NCBI RefSeq assembly: GCF_004362245.1
Contig: NZ_SNWM01000005.1
Location: 248,001 to 312,000 of the forward strand
Reading direction: 5' to 3'
DNA: 64,000 nucleotides
Source: Pedobacter duraquae
GTDB lineage: Bacteria; Bacteroidota; Bacteroidia; Sphingobacteriales; Sphingobacteriaceae
Shown here: positions 19,109 through 28,129 of the stretch, piece by piece
Layout of the letters: every line of letters begins with the position of its first letter
Numbering within the stretch: position 1 is the first letter of the stretch
Notes under the pieces: generated by a model
What the model was told of the DNA's origin: nothing
Database searches by the model: none
Seen by the model: only the letters and a program-made list of their open reading frames with translations
Made by a program: the position numbers and the translations under genes

Positions 19109-19140
19109 TTTAAGAAGCTTGGTTTAAAAAGCTATATTTG
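19109..19140 (+). promoter_or_regulatory. Promoter of the DUF1972 glycosyltransferase gene
   Basis: TATATTTG at 19133-19140 is a perfect TAnnTTTG element 22 bp before the ATG at 19162. The -33 partner is weaker (TTTA at 19109-19112, 20-bp spacer). It interleaves with the divergent promoter on the other strand, so the two blocks may be regulated together. Confidence 0.55.
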
Positions 19141-19161
19141 CGCACACATCAAAAAAAATAC

Positions 19162-20235
19162 ATGCAGCTTGCAATCGTAGGTATCAGGGGTCTCCCAAAC
19201 ACATATGGCGGTTTCGAAACCCTTGCTGAAAATTTGGTGCATCACCTTTCCAAAGATTTAGATATTACTGTATATTGCTCCTCAAAGGATATGGAAAGCC
19301 GGATGGACACTTTTGATGGCGCGCGATTGAAGTACATCCCTGTGACTTCACATGGTGCGTTTGGAATTATTTACGATAGTATCGCGCTTGTCAGGGCTGT
19401 ACTGAAAAACGATAAAGTTTTGTTTCTGGGCTTCGGCGGAGGATTTGTGGTTCCATTTTTGTGGAGGTACAGGTCAAAACTGATCCTAAACATTGGCGGA
19501 CTTGACTGGCAGCGTAGCAAATGGTCTGGGTTTGCCCAAAAAATAATTAGAAAAGCGGAAGCATTGTTAATGAAAAACTGTGGAACTCTTATTTCAGACA
19601 ATGTTGGCATTCAGCAATACATACAAGAAGAGTACGGGAGAAGTAGTACACTGATTGCATATGGTGGTGATCAGGCTATTGCACAAGAGATTCTTCCCGA
19701 ACACTTAACGATTTATCCTTTCTTATCAAGTCCCTATGCATTTGCGGTGTGCAGGATTCAGCATGATAATAATATCAATATGATTTTGGATGCTTTTGTA
19801 GAAAATCCGCTCATTCCGCTTGTACTGGTGGGGAATTTTGTTGATTCAGAATATGGGATTAAAACTAAGAGTGACTATTCTGCAGAACAAAATTTAATAT
19901 TACTGGATGCAATTTACGACAGAAAACTCCTGGATGTATTGAGGAGTAACTGTACACTTTACATTCACGGACATTCTGCAGGGGGTACCAATCCATCACT
20001 TGCCGAAGCCATGTATCTGGGGCTTCCGGTTTTTGCCTTTGCATCTGGGTACAACGAACATACTACCAACTATCAGGCGCTTTATTTCCGAAACCTGACT
20101 GAATTAAAGGAATTAATACGTGCCTATTCATCTGTTGATCTGGAGGAGATGGGGAACTCATTGCGGGAAGTCGCTGTAAAAGCTTATCGCTGGAGTACAA
20201 TAGCAGATCAATACAAACAACTGATTTTAGATTGA
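19162..20235 (+). CDS. DUF1972-type glycosyltransferase (rhamnosyltransferase-like GT4)
   Basis: 357 residues from the ATG at 19162; the TTG further upstream overlaps the -7 element and is rejected. The first residues (MQLAIVGIRGLPNTYGGFETLAENL) are diagnostic for DUF1972, the N-terminal domain of a GT4 subgroup often annotated as beta-1,4-rhamnosyl- or galactosyltransferases. The second half contains the donor-binding segment YIHGHSAGGTNPSLAEAMYLGLPVFAFASGYNEHTT. It is followed after 22 bp by the Gfo/Idh/MocA oxidoreductase gene, in a three-gene rightward block. Confidence 0.9.
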   Translation: MQLAIVGIRGLPNTYGGFETLAENLVHHLSKDLDITVYCSSKDMESRMDTFDGARLKYIPVTSHGAFGIIYDSIALVRAVLKNDKVLFLGFGGGFVVPFLWRYRSKLILNIGGLDWQRSKWSGFAQKIIRKAEALLMKNCGTLISDNVGIQQYIQEEYGRSSTLIAYGGDQAIAQEILPEHLTIYPFLSSPYAFAVCRIQHDNNINMILDAFVENPLIPLVLVGNFVDSEYGIKTKSDYSAEQNLILLDAIYDRKLLDVLRSNCTLYIHGHSAGGTNPSLAEAMYLGLPVFAFASGYNEHTTNYQALYFRNLTELKELIRAYSSVDLEEMGNSLREVAVKAYRWSTIADQYKQLILD

Positions 20236-20257
20236 AAATAAAACTACACTACACTAT

Positions 20258-21277
20258 ATGATAAATGTTGCTTTAATTGGTGCAGGTAAAATGGGATTAT
20301 CGCATTTGGCTATTTTGGGAGCTCACCCTGAAGTCAAAGTTGTTGGCGTTTGTGATACTGCGAAGTTAATCACGGAAGCGCTGACAAAATATTCCGGATT
20401 TAACTGTTACACTGATTATTTGGAAATGATCGAAGAAGTTAAGCCAGACGCAGTCTTCGTTGCTGTTCCAACCAAACTACACGCTCCAATAGTAGAAAAA
20501 CTGATTGCTAAGGGCATTCACATATTTGCCGAAAAACCTTTTGGCCTAAATCCTGAAGAAGGGATTCCACTGGTTAAAATGGCGAAAGAACACAATATTG
20601 TGAATATGGTAGGATATCATACCAAATTCGTGGGGACATTTCAGGAGGTTAAGAAAATCGTAGACCTGAATTTAATTGGTGATATATACCATTTTCAAGC
20701 AGAAGCGTATGGCCCTGTTGTAATCAAAAATAAACAGAATAACTGGCGTGCTGATCCATCGGAAGGCGGTGGTTGTTTAATGGATTACACTTGCCACGTT
20801 ATAGATTTGCTTAATTATCTGATCGCGCCTGTAACGGAAGTATACTCTAGTATCATTAAACCTATATTCTCTTCGCATGTTGATGATGCAGTATATGCTT
20901 TGATGAAATTGGATAATGATGTTACCGGAGTTTTGTCTGTTAATTGGAGTGATGAAACTTACCGTAAAATGTCGACGTCTATTACGATTATAGGGACAAA
21001 GGGTAAGATCATATCTGATGCAAGTGAACTTAAAGTTTACTTTAAGAATGAATTTGATTGCCCTCCAGGATATAGTAAGGGATGGAACGTTAAAAACGTA
21101 ACCGAACTAACTGAAGATGTTGACTTCTACTTGAGAGGTGAAGAATATTCGGCTCAGATCGACTATTTTATTCAGGCAATTATGGGTAAAACGGAAAATA
21201 ATATCAACACATTTGAAACCGCTTGTCAGACTGATCAAATTATCCAGATGATTAAGCAAAAAGCAGTAGCACTTTAA
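20258..21277 (+). CDS. Gfo/Idh/MocA family oxidoreductase
   Basis: 339 residues. The NAD(P)-binding Rossmann domain begins VALIGAGKMGLSHLAIL, the family's EKP motif is present (IHIFAEKPFGLN) with its catalytic lysine, and the second alpha/beta domain contains GGGCLMDYTCHVIDLLNYL, where D and H match the usual substrate-binding residues. In polysaccharide loci these enzymes act on nucleotide-activated sugars, for example oxidising C3 of UDP-GlcNAcA, which would fit the dehydrogenase at 4101. That specific reaction is inferred. One base separates its stop from the next gene, pointing to tight coupling. Confidence 0.88.
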   Translation: MINVALIGAGKMGLSHLAILGAHPEVKVVGVCDTAKLITEALTKYSGFNCYTDYLEMIEEVKPDAVFVAVPTKLHAPIVEKLIAKGIHIFAEKPFGLNPEEGIPLVKMAKEHNIVNMVGYHTKFVGTFQEVKKIVDLNLIGDIYHFQAEAYGPVVIKNKQNNWRADPSEGGGCLMDYTCHVIDLLNYLIAPVTEVYSSIIKPIFSSHVDDAVYALMKLDNDVTGVLSVNWSDETYRKMSTSITIIGTKGKIISDASELKVYFKNEFDCPPGYSKGWNVKNVTELTEDVDFYLRGEEYSAQIDYFIQAIMGKTENNINTFETACQTDQIIQMIKQKAVAL

Positions 21278-21278
21278 T

Positions 21279-22163
21279 ATGGAAAGAATTTTATTTGGAG
21301 ATAATCAATTTTTTGCGGTAAATCACATATCTGACGAAAAATCTAGATCACAAGCGATTCGTTTCAAAAGTGATGAGGCAATTGTAAAAACCCTGGATAA
21401 TGCGATGGAAAGTGGCGTAAATACATTTATGTGTACCACGCATGACCGTATTGGGAATATTTGTGGCGTAATCCGCAATAATCCAGAGAAATATAAAGAT
21501 TTCAAAATTTATCCATGTATGCCTTATGCACACAAATATGCTAACGCAGTAACAGAGCTTGGTATTATGGGAACATTAAAGGCATTTGTTCCTGGTAATT
21601 TTCTGGGGTCTATGTTCAAAGGTGGAGTAGCATTTTTATCTAAAGATTATATCTCTATGATGGAGTTGCTGATTGATGCAGAAATGAAGATGTTTAAGGG
21701 GATTAATACTCCTGTTATTTTTCTTCAGAACGTAGTAACTGACCTTTTGCTGGGATTGAATATGACCGATATTCTTGTCGGATTCTATAACCATGTGAAG
21801 AAAAAATACAATGCAGAGGCTGGTTTTATCACGATGAATATGCCGAAGTTGTTACAGATACTTGAGGATGCTGGGATACAAAATCCTATTATTTGCTCCT
21901 CTATAAACAAGTCAGGCTTCAGGATGTCAGGAGGAAGAGCATTATACGAGAAAGTTCTGGCTGAAAAGAAGTTCCGTCCTATTGCAATGCAAGTTTTTGG
22001 TGGAGGTGCGATACAGGCCAAAGAAGCATTGGAATATGTTTGTAGTCTCCCTCAGATCGAATCTATACTTTTTGGTGCTTCTTCCAAAGCTAATATTGAA
22101 GATACTGTTTCAACTATTCATGCCTTTGATTCAAAGCCTGCGATTGCTGAAGCTGAGCATTAA
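21279..22163 (+). CDS. TIM-barrel-like protein of unknown function in glycan locus
   Basis: 294 residues, no signal peptide and no membrane helix. I do not recognise a named family. The pattern of strands and helices (MERILFGDNQFFAVNH, SGVNTFMCTTHDRIG, FKIYPCMPYAHKYANAV, NTPVIFLQNVVTDLLL, NPIICSSINKSGFRMSGG, RPIAMQVFGGGAIQAKEAL, IESILFGASSKANIEDTV) resembles an (alpha/beta)8 barrel of the aldo-keto-reductase or aldolase type; the FGAS-SKANIEDTV ending is very like the AKR C-terminal cofactor region. It starts one base after the Gfo/Idh/MocA gene, so the two probably act on the same sugar intermediate. Its last 50 bp overlap the convergent polymerase gene. Confidence 0.7.
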   Translation: MERILFGDNQFFAVNHISDEKSRSQAIRFKSDEAIVKTLDNAMESGVNTFMCTTHDRIGNICGVIRNNPEKYKDFKIYPCMPYAHKYANAVTELGIMGTLKAFVPGNFLGSMFKGGVAFLSKDYISMMELLIDAEMKMFKGINTPVIFLQNVVTDLLLGLNMTDILVGFYNHVKKKYNAEAGFITMNMPKLLQILEDAGIQNPIICSSINKSGFRMSGGRALYEKVLAEKKFRPIAMQVFGGGAIQAKEALEYVCSLPQIESILFGASSKANIEDTVSTIHAFDSKPAIAEAEH

Positions 22164-23535
22164 CATCAATAATAGATTTAGAAGTTTGTTTTTCTGAGAT
22201 CATTTGTACAAGTAATCCCGATAGAAACCAACTCAGATAGCTGATGTAGCTATATGATTCGAATTCTGCAGTTAATAATGGAATAATAAATCCTACTTTC
22301 ATCAGAAGGAGTGTAAGACAAACTTTACGCTCCTTTCCTTTTAATTTTGGATACCATTTCAGACTCATCCGAATTAGTGAGATTAAAATACTTGCATACA
22401 AAAATGCGGTTAAAATCCCTGCCTGTACACCCAAAATTATGAATTGGTTTTCTCCTCCTGTAGTGCTGTTATTGGACATGCCAACCCGTCCGGATTCGCC
22501 AAGACCAAGTCCGAACGGATTTTTGATTATTGCATCTATACCCTCGAGCCAGGCAACAATATGCCCTATACTGGATGGATTCGTGAATGTTATTGTTTCA
22601 TATATGAATTCGTAGAGATCGGGATGGACTACAAAAAGGAAGAATATAAAATAAATTATCCCTGCTATAATACTAAAATGTATAAAGTTTAGGAGACGTC
22701 TGTTTTTCGTAACCCAAGCGTAGATATAAATCATGATGAGATAGCTTGCCAGCGATGCCCTGGATACCGCAAGCAAAATGGTAAACTGGGTTGTTATAAT
22801 CGCGATTATCCCCAAAGTATTTACTTTCAGCTTGTTTTCTGATGTTGTATAAAGACCAGCTATGACAGCCAACGCGACTAGGGTAGCTGCTCCAAATTCA
22901 AGTGGGTTAGCGAAAAAACTAGCGAAGCGTTTAATTCCTGTAGAAGTTTCAAAGGTCCAAGACAAGCCGTAATTGCCTTCAGGATCCTGGTTGTAGTAAT
23001 AGAAATTATAATCTGCATAACCTGTTAATGTTTGCAGTTGCTGATCAGTCATTAACTCGAAAAATAGCACGCCTGCGGCTAGAATGATTACAATAAGGAT
23101 GTAATTGAAAGCTTTGTTAATGGAAATCTCCCTAGGATTAAAAACCCGTCCGGCTAAATATATAAATGTAAAAAACGAGCTACTTTTAAAAGCAATAGCC
23201 TTGTCAAAAAATGAATTTGTTCCGATTGGTAAAAAAACATACAGCAGCGTTACAAAAAAGTAAGAAAGAACAAGATAGTCAACAGTTAGAACCTTCATTC
23301 TTTTCTTGAGATCCCAAACGCATGTTCCAATCGTAATTAATACAAGCACCTCTTTAAAGGGCAGCATAAAAGGAACAAGACTTTTAAATCCGGTATTGAA
23401 TGCCGTTGACAGACTAGTGATATAAATGGGTAAACCAAAAATCAGGAAAATCATGATCCCCTCTTTATTACGGTTGAATAGTTGCTTAAGTGCGTAAACA
23501 AATACTGTGAAATAAATTAGCGGGAAAATAATCAT
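22114..23535 (-). CDS. O-antigen polymerase/ligase-like membrane protein (Wzy candidate)
   Basis: 473 residues with about ten to twelve hydrophobic helices and a long periplasmic loop around residues 330-370 (IVAWLEGIDAIIKNPFGLGLGESGRVG), the hallmark of the O-antigen ligase/Wzy_C superfamily; the preceding LAVSRASLASYLIMIY segment is also typical. With the flippase and GT2 in the same operon it is the likely repeat-unit polymerase. The 3' end overlaps the convergent TIM-barrel gene by 50 bp (22114-22163). The start overlaps the GT2 stop by four bases. Confidence 0.85.
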   Translation of the reverse strand: MIIFPLIYFTVFVYALKQLFNRNKEGIMIFLIFGLPIYITSLSTAFNTGFKSLVPFMLPFKEVLVLITIGTCVWDLKKRMKVLTVDYLVLSYFFVTLLYVFLPIGTNSFFDKAIAFKSSSFFTFIYLAGRVFNPREISINKAFNYILIVIILAAGVLFFELMTDQQLQTLTGYADYNFYYYNQDPEGNYGLSWTFETSTGIKRFASFFANPLEFGAATLVALAVIAGLYTTSENKLKVNTLGIIAIITTQFTILLAVSRASLASYLIMIYIYAWVTKNRRLLNFIHFSIIAGIIYFIFFLFVVHPDLYEFIYETITFTNPSSIGHIVAWLEGIDAIIKNPFGLGLGESGRVGMSNNSTTGGENQFIILGVQAGILTAFLYASILISLIRMSLKWYPKLKGKERKVCLTLLLMKVGFIIPLLTAEFESYSYISYLSWFLSGLLVQMISEKQTSKSIIDVNAQLQQSQALNQRHE

Positions 23536-24464
23536 TTGTTAAAGATATATAAACTTTCGGCATGGCCTGATATACCATCTTTGATACCGAGCAAGAAAAC
23601 CTTAAACTTACTGATCCGCCACCTCAACAAAAAGTAGATAAGAACTGCAGAAAAATAAAAAAAAGTATATGGATAAGCTGTCAGCTTTTGCCAGGGATTT
23701 AGAAATTTTTTTATGATCCATATCCTATTTCGTGCGTTGTGATAATGCACATGGTGATTCATACTACCTTCCTTTGACTTTTCGCCTAATTGAAAGGCTC
23801 CACCAGCGATATGGTAAATCACACTGGTGGGTAAATATGTCAATTTGTAACCAAGACGCTTAATCCTGAAGGATAGATCTGTGTCTTCATAATACATGAA
23901 ATAACTTTCGTCAAGAAGCCCGGAAACAAGCAGGAGTTTTGTCCTAACCATAAAAGCACAACCTGTAACGCTGTCGACTTCTTTGATTTGATCGCTTCCG
24001 GCATCAACATGTTTGTTATAGCCGTAAGTTGTGGCCTTTCCCAACCATGAATTGAAATATGAGCCTCCATTCCAAAGCAGGCTCCTGTCATGTTCGAAAT
24101 ATATCTTAGGCTGGATTACCCCTACCTCCGGATGTTCTTCCATATAATCAACCAGGAGATTCAAGAAATCAGGTTCAACGGTCGTATCATTATTTAATAA
24201 GATTGAGTAATTGAAATCGTGTGAGATCGCATATCTTAATGCGAGATTATTTCCGCCAGCAAATCCGCTATTTACATCACTCTGGAGATAGATACATTCT
24301 GGAAACTCTTCTTTTAATCTTTGCCCTGATTGGTCTGCAGAGGCATTATCGACTAAAATAATCTCGAAATCCTCAAATACCATTTTACGTAAAGAACGTA
24401 TGCAGCCGGCAGAGACATCGTAGCTATTCCAATTTACCAATATAATTGCTACCGCTTTACCCAT
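23532..24464 (-). CDS. Glycosyltransferase family 2 (rhamnosyltransferase WbbL-like)
   Basis: 310 residues. The GT-A domain starts AVAIILVNWNSYDVSAGCIRSL, with the nucleotide-binding region VDNASADQSG and the metal-site segment LLNNDTTVEPDFL; ESYFMYYEDTDLSFRIKRLGY holds the ED motif typical of GT2. A hydrophobic stretch near residues 260-285 suggests membrane association. Its start overlaps the flippase 3' end by eight bases, so it belongs to the flippase-GT2-polymerase operon. Confidence 0.9.
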   Translation of the reverse strand: MGKAVAIILVNWNSYDVSAGCIRSLRKMVFEDFEIILVDNASADQSGQRLKEEFPECIYLQSDVNSGFAGGNNLALRYAISHDFNYSILLNNDTTVEPDFLNLLVDYMEEHPEVGVIQPKIYFEHDRSLLWNGGSYFNSWLGKATTYGYNKHVDAGSDQIKEVDSVTGCAFMVRTKLLLVSGLLDESYFMYYEDTDLSFRIKRLGYKLTYLPTSVIYHIAGGAFQLGEKSKEGSMNHHVHYHNARNRIWIIKKFLNPWQKLTAYPYTFFYFSAVLIYFLLRWRISKFKVFLLGIKDGISGHAESLYIFNK

Positions 24465-25731
24465 ATGTAGATTTCATGATTATCTTATGCTTCTTTACTA
24501 AAATATGATACAGTGATAGTGCGGTAAGCTCAATGGCTAATGTATAAACTCCATACCATTGGAAAGAATTGCTTTTTACCAGAAAAAAAGAAGCTCCTAT
24601 AGATATGAGTAATAAAATCGTGGCAATTTTAAATATCGTGGTTCGATCATTTCTTAGTAGCAGGTCAATAGCATTAAATGAATTCCAAGCAGCGACTATT
24701 GGTACAAACGCCATACTTCTAAGCAATGACACTGCAGTTGAATTTACTTCTCCAGATACGATATTGATTGCCAACGGTGCGAGAAAAAACAATGATAAAG
24801 ATCCACAAAGAAATACTCCGGTGATCGCGTAGCGAATTTTTTTCATAAAATCATACCAAAGCTGGGTTTTTTCATGGTAAAGCTGTGCTGCTTTTGGATA
24901 GATTGCGTTTGAAATTGCAATAATCAATATACGAATAGATCCAATGATTTTGTCAGCGACGGAATAAGCACCCAATTCTGAAGGAGTGCCCCATCTCCCG
25001 ATTGCAAAAACCATTAAAGACTGTTGAAGCTGAACCGAAACATCGTTCATTGCGAGGCTGAAATTCTGTCTTATTAATAACAATTGAGCAGCGGGTCTGG
25101 GCAAATAGAATTTGATTTTATTTTCCGACAAACCATAAATCAAGAGGCATAGGTAGGAAATTAAACTTGTCGAACCCATGATGAAATTTACCCACACGGC
25201 GTCTTTCTGGCCATGGATAAATAGTATTACAAGAACGATCATCAGTGCTTTGGACAACATGTTCGTGATATTGTAAAAACGCAATTTCTGTATTCCAAGG
25301 AAAAAAAACAGAGGATTAAATACCTCTGATAATACAATGGGGATAGCAAACAGTATAAAACGGTAATACTTAACGTTAAGTAAATCTATTGCTAATATCA
25401 AAATGATAAAAAAAATAAACATAATTAACCTTACTGCAATGGTAGTATAAAAAACCTTGCTGACAGATTTAAGGTCATGGGAATTTATGGCTATATCTCT
25501 GACGGCGGATTGATTAGTGCCGTAGTTAATTAAAATTGCAAATACCCATGCGAAATTGTAGGCAACGTTGTAATAGCCATATGCACTAAGTCCAATCAAA
25601 TGAGTAATAATTGGGAATATTAAAAATCCGAGTACAATATTTGATAATTGAATACTACCCATATTCAGAAAGTTTGAGAGTATGGGAGTTCCTTTTATAT
25701 TTTGGAGTGATTGATTTATGATTCGCTTCAA
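24457..25731 (-). CDS. Polysaccharide flippase (Wzx-like, MOP superfamily)
   Basis: 424 residues with about twelve predicted membrane helices and the Polysacc_synt N-terminal pattern (SNFLNMGSIQLSNIVLGFLIFPIITHLIGLSAYGYYNVAYNFAW in the first 70 residues, including LSAYGYYN). It should move the lipid-linked repeat unit across the inner membrane. It is the first gene of a three-gene leftward operon with GT2 and the polymerase. The 236 bp between it and the CHASE3 gene hold only promoters at most. Confidence 0.88.
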   Translation of the reverse strand: MKRIINQSLQNIKGTPILSNFLNMGSIQLSNIVLGFLIFPIITHLIGLSAYGYYNVAYNFAWVFAILINYGTNQSAVRDIAINSHDLKSVSKVFYTTIAVRLIMFIFFIILILAIDLLNVKYYRFILFAIPIVLSEVFNPLFFFLGIQKLRFYNITNMLSKALMIVLVILFIHGQKDAVWVNFIMGSTSLISYLCLLIYGLSENKIKFYLPRPAAQLLLIRQNFSLAMNDVSVQLQQSLMVFAIGRWGTPSELGAYSVADKIIGSIRILIIAISNAIYPKAAQLYHEKTQLWYDFMKKIRYAITGVFLCGSLSLFFLAPLAINIVSGEVNSTAVSLLRSMAFVPIVAAWNSFNAIDLLLRNDRTTIFKIATILLLISIGASFFLVKSNSFQWYGVYTLAIELTALSLYHILVKKHKIIMKSTYG

Positions 25732-25967
25732 TATCTTAATTGTTACAACTTGACGTAATCTGTTGGTAAATTGATGGCTAAATATCGGACATTTATTAGC
25801 AAATTGATGAATGTGGGCAGAGTGAAATTAATAAATGTGTTTTCAATTTATTGGTTCTGATTTGGAAATTAACATCGCGGGTGTGTTAGTTCAGTGACAA
25901 TAACTTGTTTAATTGGTATATCTCTTAATTCTTATATTTAGCGAACTTTTAATTGTTTAATAATCAA

Positions 25968-26720
25968 ATGACAAAAAAATACATCCGTAATATCCGGTTG
26001 AGTTTCGGTATATCAATACTCATTCTCCTGATCAGCTCTATCGCTTCGTATTTCAGCATAACCAAGTTATTGGAGAGTGAAAAGTGGGTTTCACATACTT
26101 TTCAGGTTATAGATAAATTAGATTTTATTGTCTCCAGAATGAAAGATGCCGAAACGGGTCAAAGGGGGTTTTTATTAACAGGCGATAAGGTGTTTTTGGA
26201 ACCTTATACAGGATCACAGAATGAAGTTGCAGCGGCATTAGAAGCCGTATCGGGATTAACAATCGATAATTCGGTTCAACAACAGGATATTCCCGTTTTG
26301 GAGCAGATGATTGACCAGAAGTATACCTTGATTAAAAAGACAATTGTCGATAAAGAGCGTGGCATACCTGTTACTGAGCCGATCTTACTTCAGGGTAAAG
26401 AGATTATGGATGGGATAAGAGTTCAGGTTATAAAAATGGAAGTGGCAGAAAATCAGTTGTTACTTAGAAGACAAAAAGAACTGAAAAAATTTATCACATA
26501 TACTCCAATTTTCGTTGCTATAGGAGCAATACTGTCATTGCTCATTACAGGATTCTTTTATAACCGCATTCAAAGAAATCTGGACGAAAACAGCAAGTTA
26601 GAACAAGATCTGAATGTAAAGAATCAAACTACGCAAAAGGAGATAGAAGAAATAACAAAGATGGCGAAGAAAATATCAGAAGGTAATTACAGTGCCAGAA
26701 TCGATAATTCTGATTCGTAA
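25968..26720 (+). CDS. CHASE3-domain membrane protein ending at the HAMP region, no output domain
   Basis: About 250 residues from the ATG at 25968. A first membrane helix (11-31) and a second (about 180-204) flank a periplasmic four-helix CHASE3 domain whose signature DAETGQRGFLLTGD is at residues 58-71. After the second helix there is a coiled segment and a HAMP-like end (EITKMAKKISEGNYSARIDNSDS), where homologous histidine kinases and chemoreceptors continue into their signalling domains. Here two stop codons follow at once. Either the protein is a stand-alone sensor or modulator, or it is the remnant of a longer kinase. The DUF3050 gene follows after 43 bp. Confidence 0.8.
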   Translation: MTKKYIRNIRLSFGISILILLISSIASYFSITKLLESEKWVSHTFQVIDKLDFIVSRMKDAETGQRGFLLTGDKVFLEPYTGSQNEVAAALEAVSGLTIDNSVQQQDIPVLEQMIDQKYTLIKKTIVDKERGIPVTEPILLQGKEIMDGIRVQVIKMEVAENQLLLRRQKELKKFITYTPIFVAIGAILSLLITGFFYNRIQRNLDENSKLEQDLNVKNQTTQKEIEEITKMAKKISEGNYSARIDNSDS

Positions 26721-26763
26721 TAACACAACGATCGATATCTTTGCCCACTTATTATAAAGAACT

Positions 26764-27552
26764 GTGAAATCGGAAATTCAAAGAATACAAGAGGAGATTG
26801 CTCCATTACGTGAAGCAATTATCAACCATTCAGTATACAACAACATCAATACGCTTTCGGATCTACGGATATTTATGGGATACCATGTATATGCGGTCTG
26901 GGACTTTATGTCACTTTTGAAAGCGCTTCAAATTAATTTAACATGCGTTAGCTTACCGTGGTTTCCTATTGGCTCAGGAAAAATCCGTTCATTAATCAAT
27001 GAAATCGTAGCCGGGGAAGAATCTGATTTGGATAATACTGGAAATCAAATGAGCCACTTCGAATTATATCTGGATGCAATGGCGCAATGTGGAGCTGATA
27101 CCAAAGGGATAAACGTATTTATAAACAGCCTAAGAAATGGATCTGATTTTGATGAGGCCTTTCGGGCGGCAGGTACGCCACTTGCCGCACAGGATTTTGT
27201 AAACTTTACATTTGATGTGATCAATACTGGTAAGACCCATTCTCAGGCAAGTGTATTCACATTTGGCAGGGAGGACTTAATTCCAAATATGTTCACTACT
27301 ATGGTAAATGATTTGAATAAGGCATTTCCCGACGAACTGTCTATTTATAAATATTATCTGGATCGACATATAGAAGTTGATGGAGACCATCATAGTCAGT
27401 TAGCCCTTGACATGACGGCAGAGCTTTGTGGTGATCAAGAAATCTTTTGGGATGAAGCACTGGAGTATACAAAAAAAGCACTGAAACAGAGAGCTGCTTT
27501 ATGGAATGGTGCCCTTGAGGATATCCTCATTAATAAGCAGTCGTTAATTTAG
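26764..27552 (+). CDS. DUF3050 family protein (haem-oxygenase-like fold)
   Basis: 262 residues beginning at a GTG (26764). The sequence shows the conserved features of DUF3050: IMGYHVYAVWDFMSLLKALQ-type segment near residue 40 (here FMGYHVYAVWDFM), PNMFTTMVNDL, and YYLDRHIEVDGDHHSQLALDM near residues 198-218. The spaced histidines and acidic residues suggest a metal-dependent helical enzyme of the haem-oxygenase/TenA-like superfamily; the reaction is unknown. It follows the CHASE3 protein by 43 bp in the same direction and so may share its transcript. The convergent lipoprotein gene ends 9 bp away. Confidence 0.85.
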   Translation: MKSEIQRIQEEIAPLREAIINHSVYNNINTLSDLRIFMGYHVYAVWDFMSLLKALQINLTCVSLPWFPIGSGKIRSLINEIVAGEESDLDNTGNQMSHFELYLDAMAQCGADTKGINVFINSLRNGSDFDEAFRAAGTPLAAQDFVNFTFDVINTGKTHSQASVFTFGREDLIPNMFTTMVNDLNKAFPDELSIYKYYLDRHIEVDGDHHSQLALDMTAELCGDQEIFWDEALEYTKKALKQRAALWNGALEDILINKQSLI

Positions 27553-27560
27553 GCCAGTTT

Positions 27561-27959
27561 CTATTTTTTCAACTCAAATTTTTCAACCAGAATATTTATT
27601 TGATCGTTAAGGTGAACGGTATCTCCAAATACCTTTACAGGATCTCCTACATTTAGCTGCGTATAAGCCTTTTCCAGTCGCATAATACTCATGGTTATAA
27701 TGTAAGTTTTGCCGTCTTTACCGGTGAGGGTGGCCATATAACCATCTTTTCCGGGCACAGTAGCTTTTACAATTCCTTCAGCAGTAAAAGGTTGTTTTAA
27801 GTCGACGCCGGGTTTAGTAGCTGTATCAATATGTTTTGTGTTGCTGTCGGTTATCTGAGAAGATTGTGTTTTGTCTGACTGCTGGCATGCTGGCAAAATT
27901 CCTGTACCTATTAGCAGGAGGGCCACCAAACTATATATAGTTTTTTTAAACGCTTTCAT
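27561..27959 (-). CDS. Small lipoprotein with OB-fold-like domain
   Basis: 132 residues. A signal peptide ends in a lipobox (GILPAC, cysteine at about residue 25), followed by a Ser/Thr/Asp-rich linker and a compact beta-rich domain (AEGIVKATVPGKDGYMATLTGKDGKTYIITMS ... LNVGDPVKVFGDTV). The strand pattern resembles an OB-fold as in bacterial nucleic-acid/oligosaccharide-binding lipoproteins, but I do not recognise a named family. It stands alone, convergent with the DUF3050 gene and divergent from the hybrid kinase. Confidence 0.75.
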   Translation of the reverse strand: MKAFKKTIYSLVALLLIGTGILPACQQSDKTQSSQITDSNTKHIDTATKPGVDLKQPFTAEGIVKATVPGKDGYMATLTGKDGKTYIITMSIMRLEKAYTQLNVGDPVKVFGDTVHLNDQINILVEKFELKK

Positions 27960-28129
27960 ATGTATTTCTCAGCAAGATTCCTGCCGTTAATTGCTAATTG
28001 ATAGACAACTATTTTTTTATGCCCATTCGTTTTGTTTTTGTTACATACTGATGCCTCGCTAAATCAGTTAAAACATGTATTTTCTCGAAAAATTTGATAT
28101 CATTGTCCGGGATTAATTGTCAGGTTATT

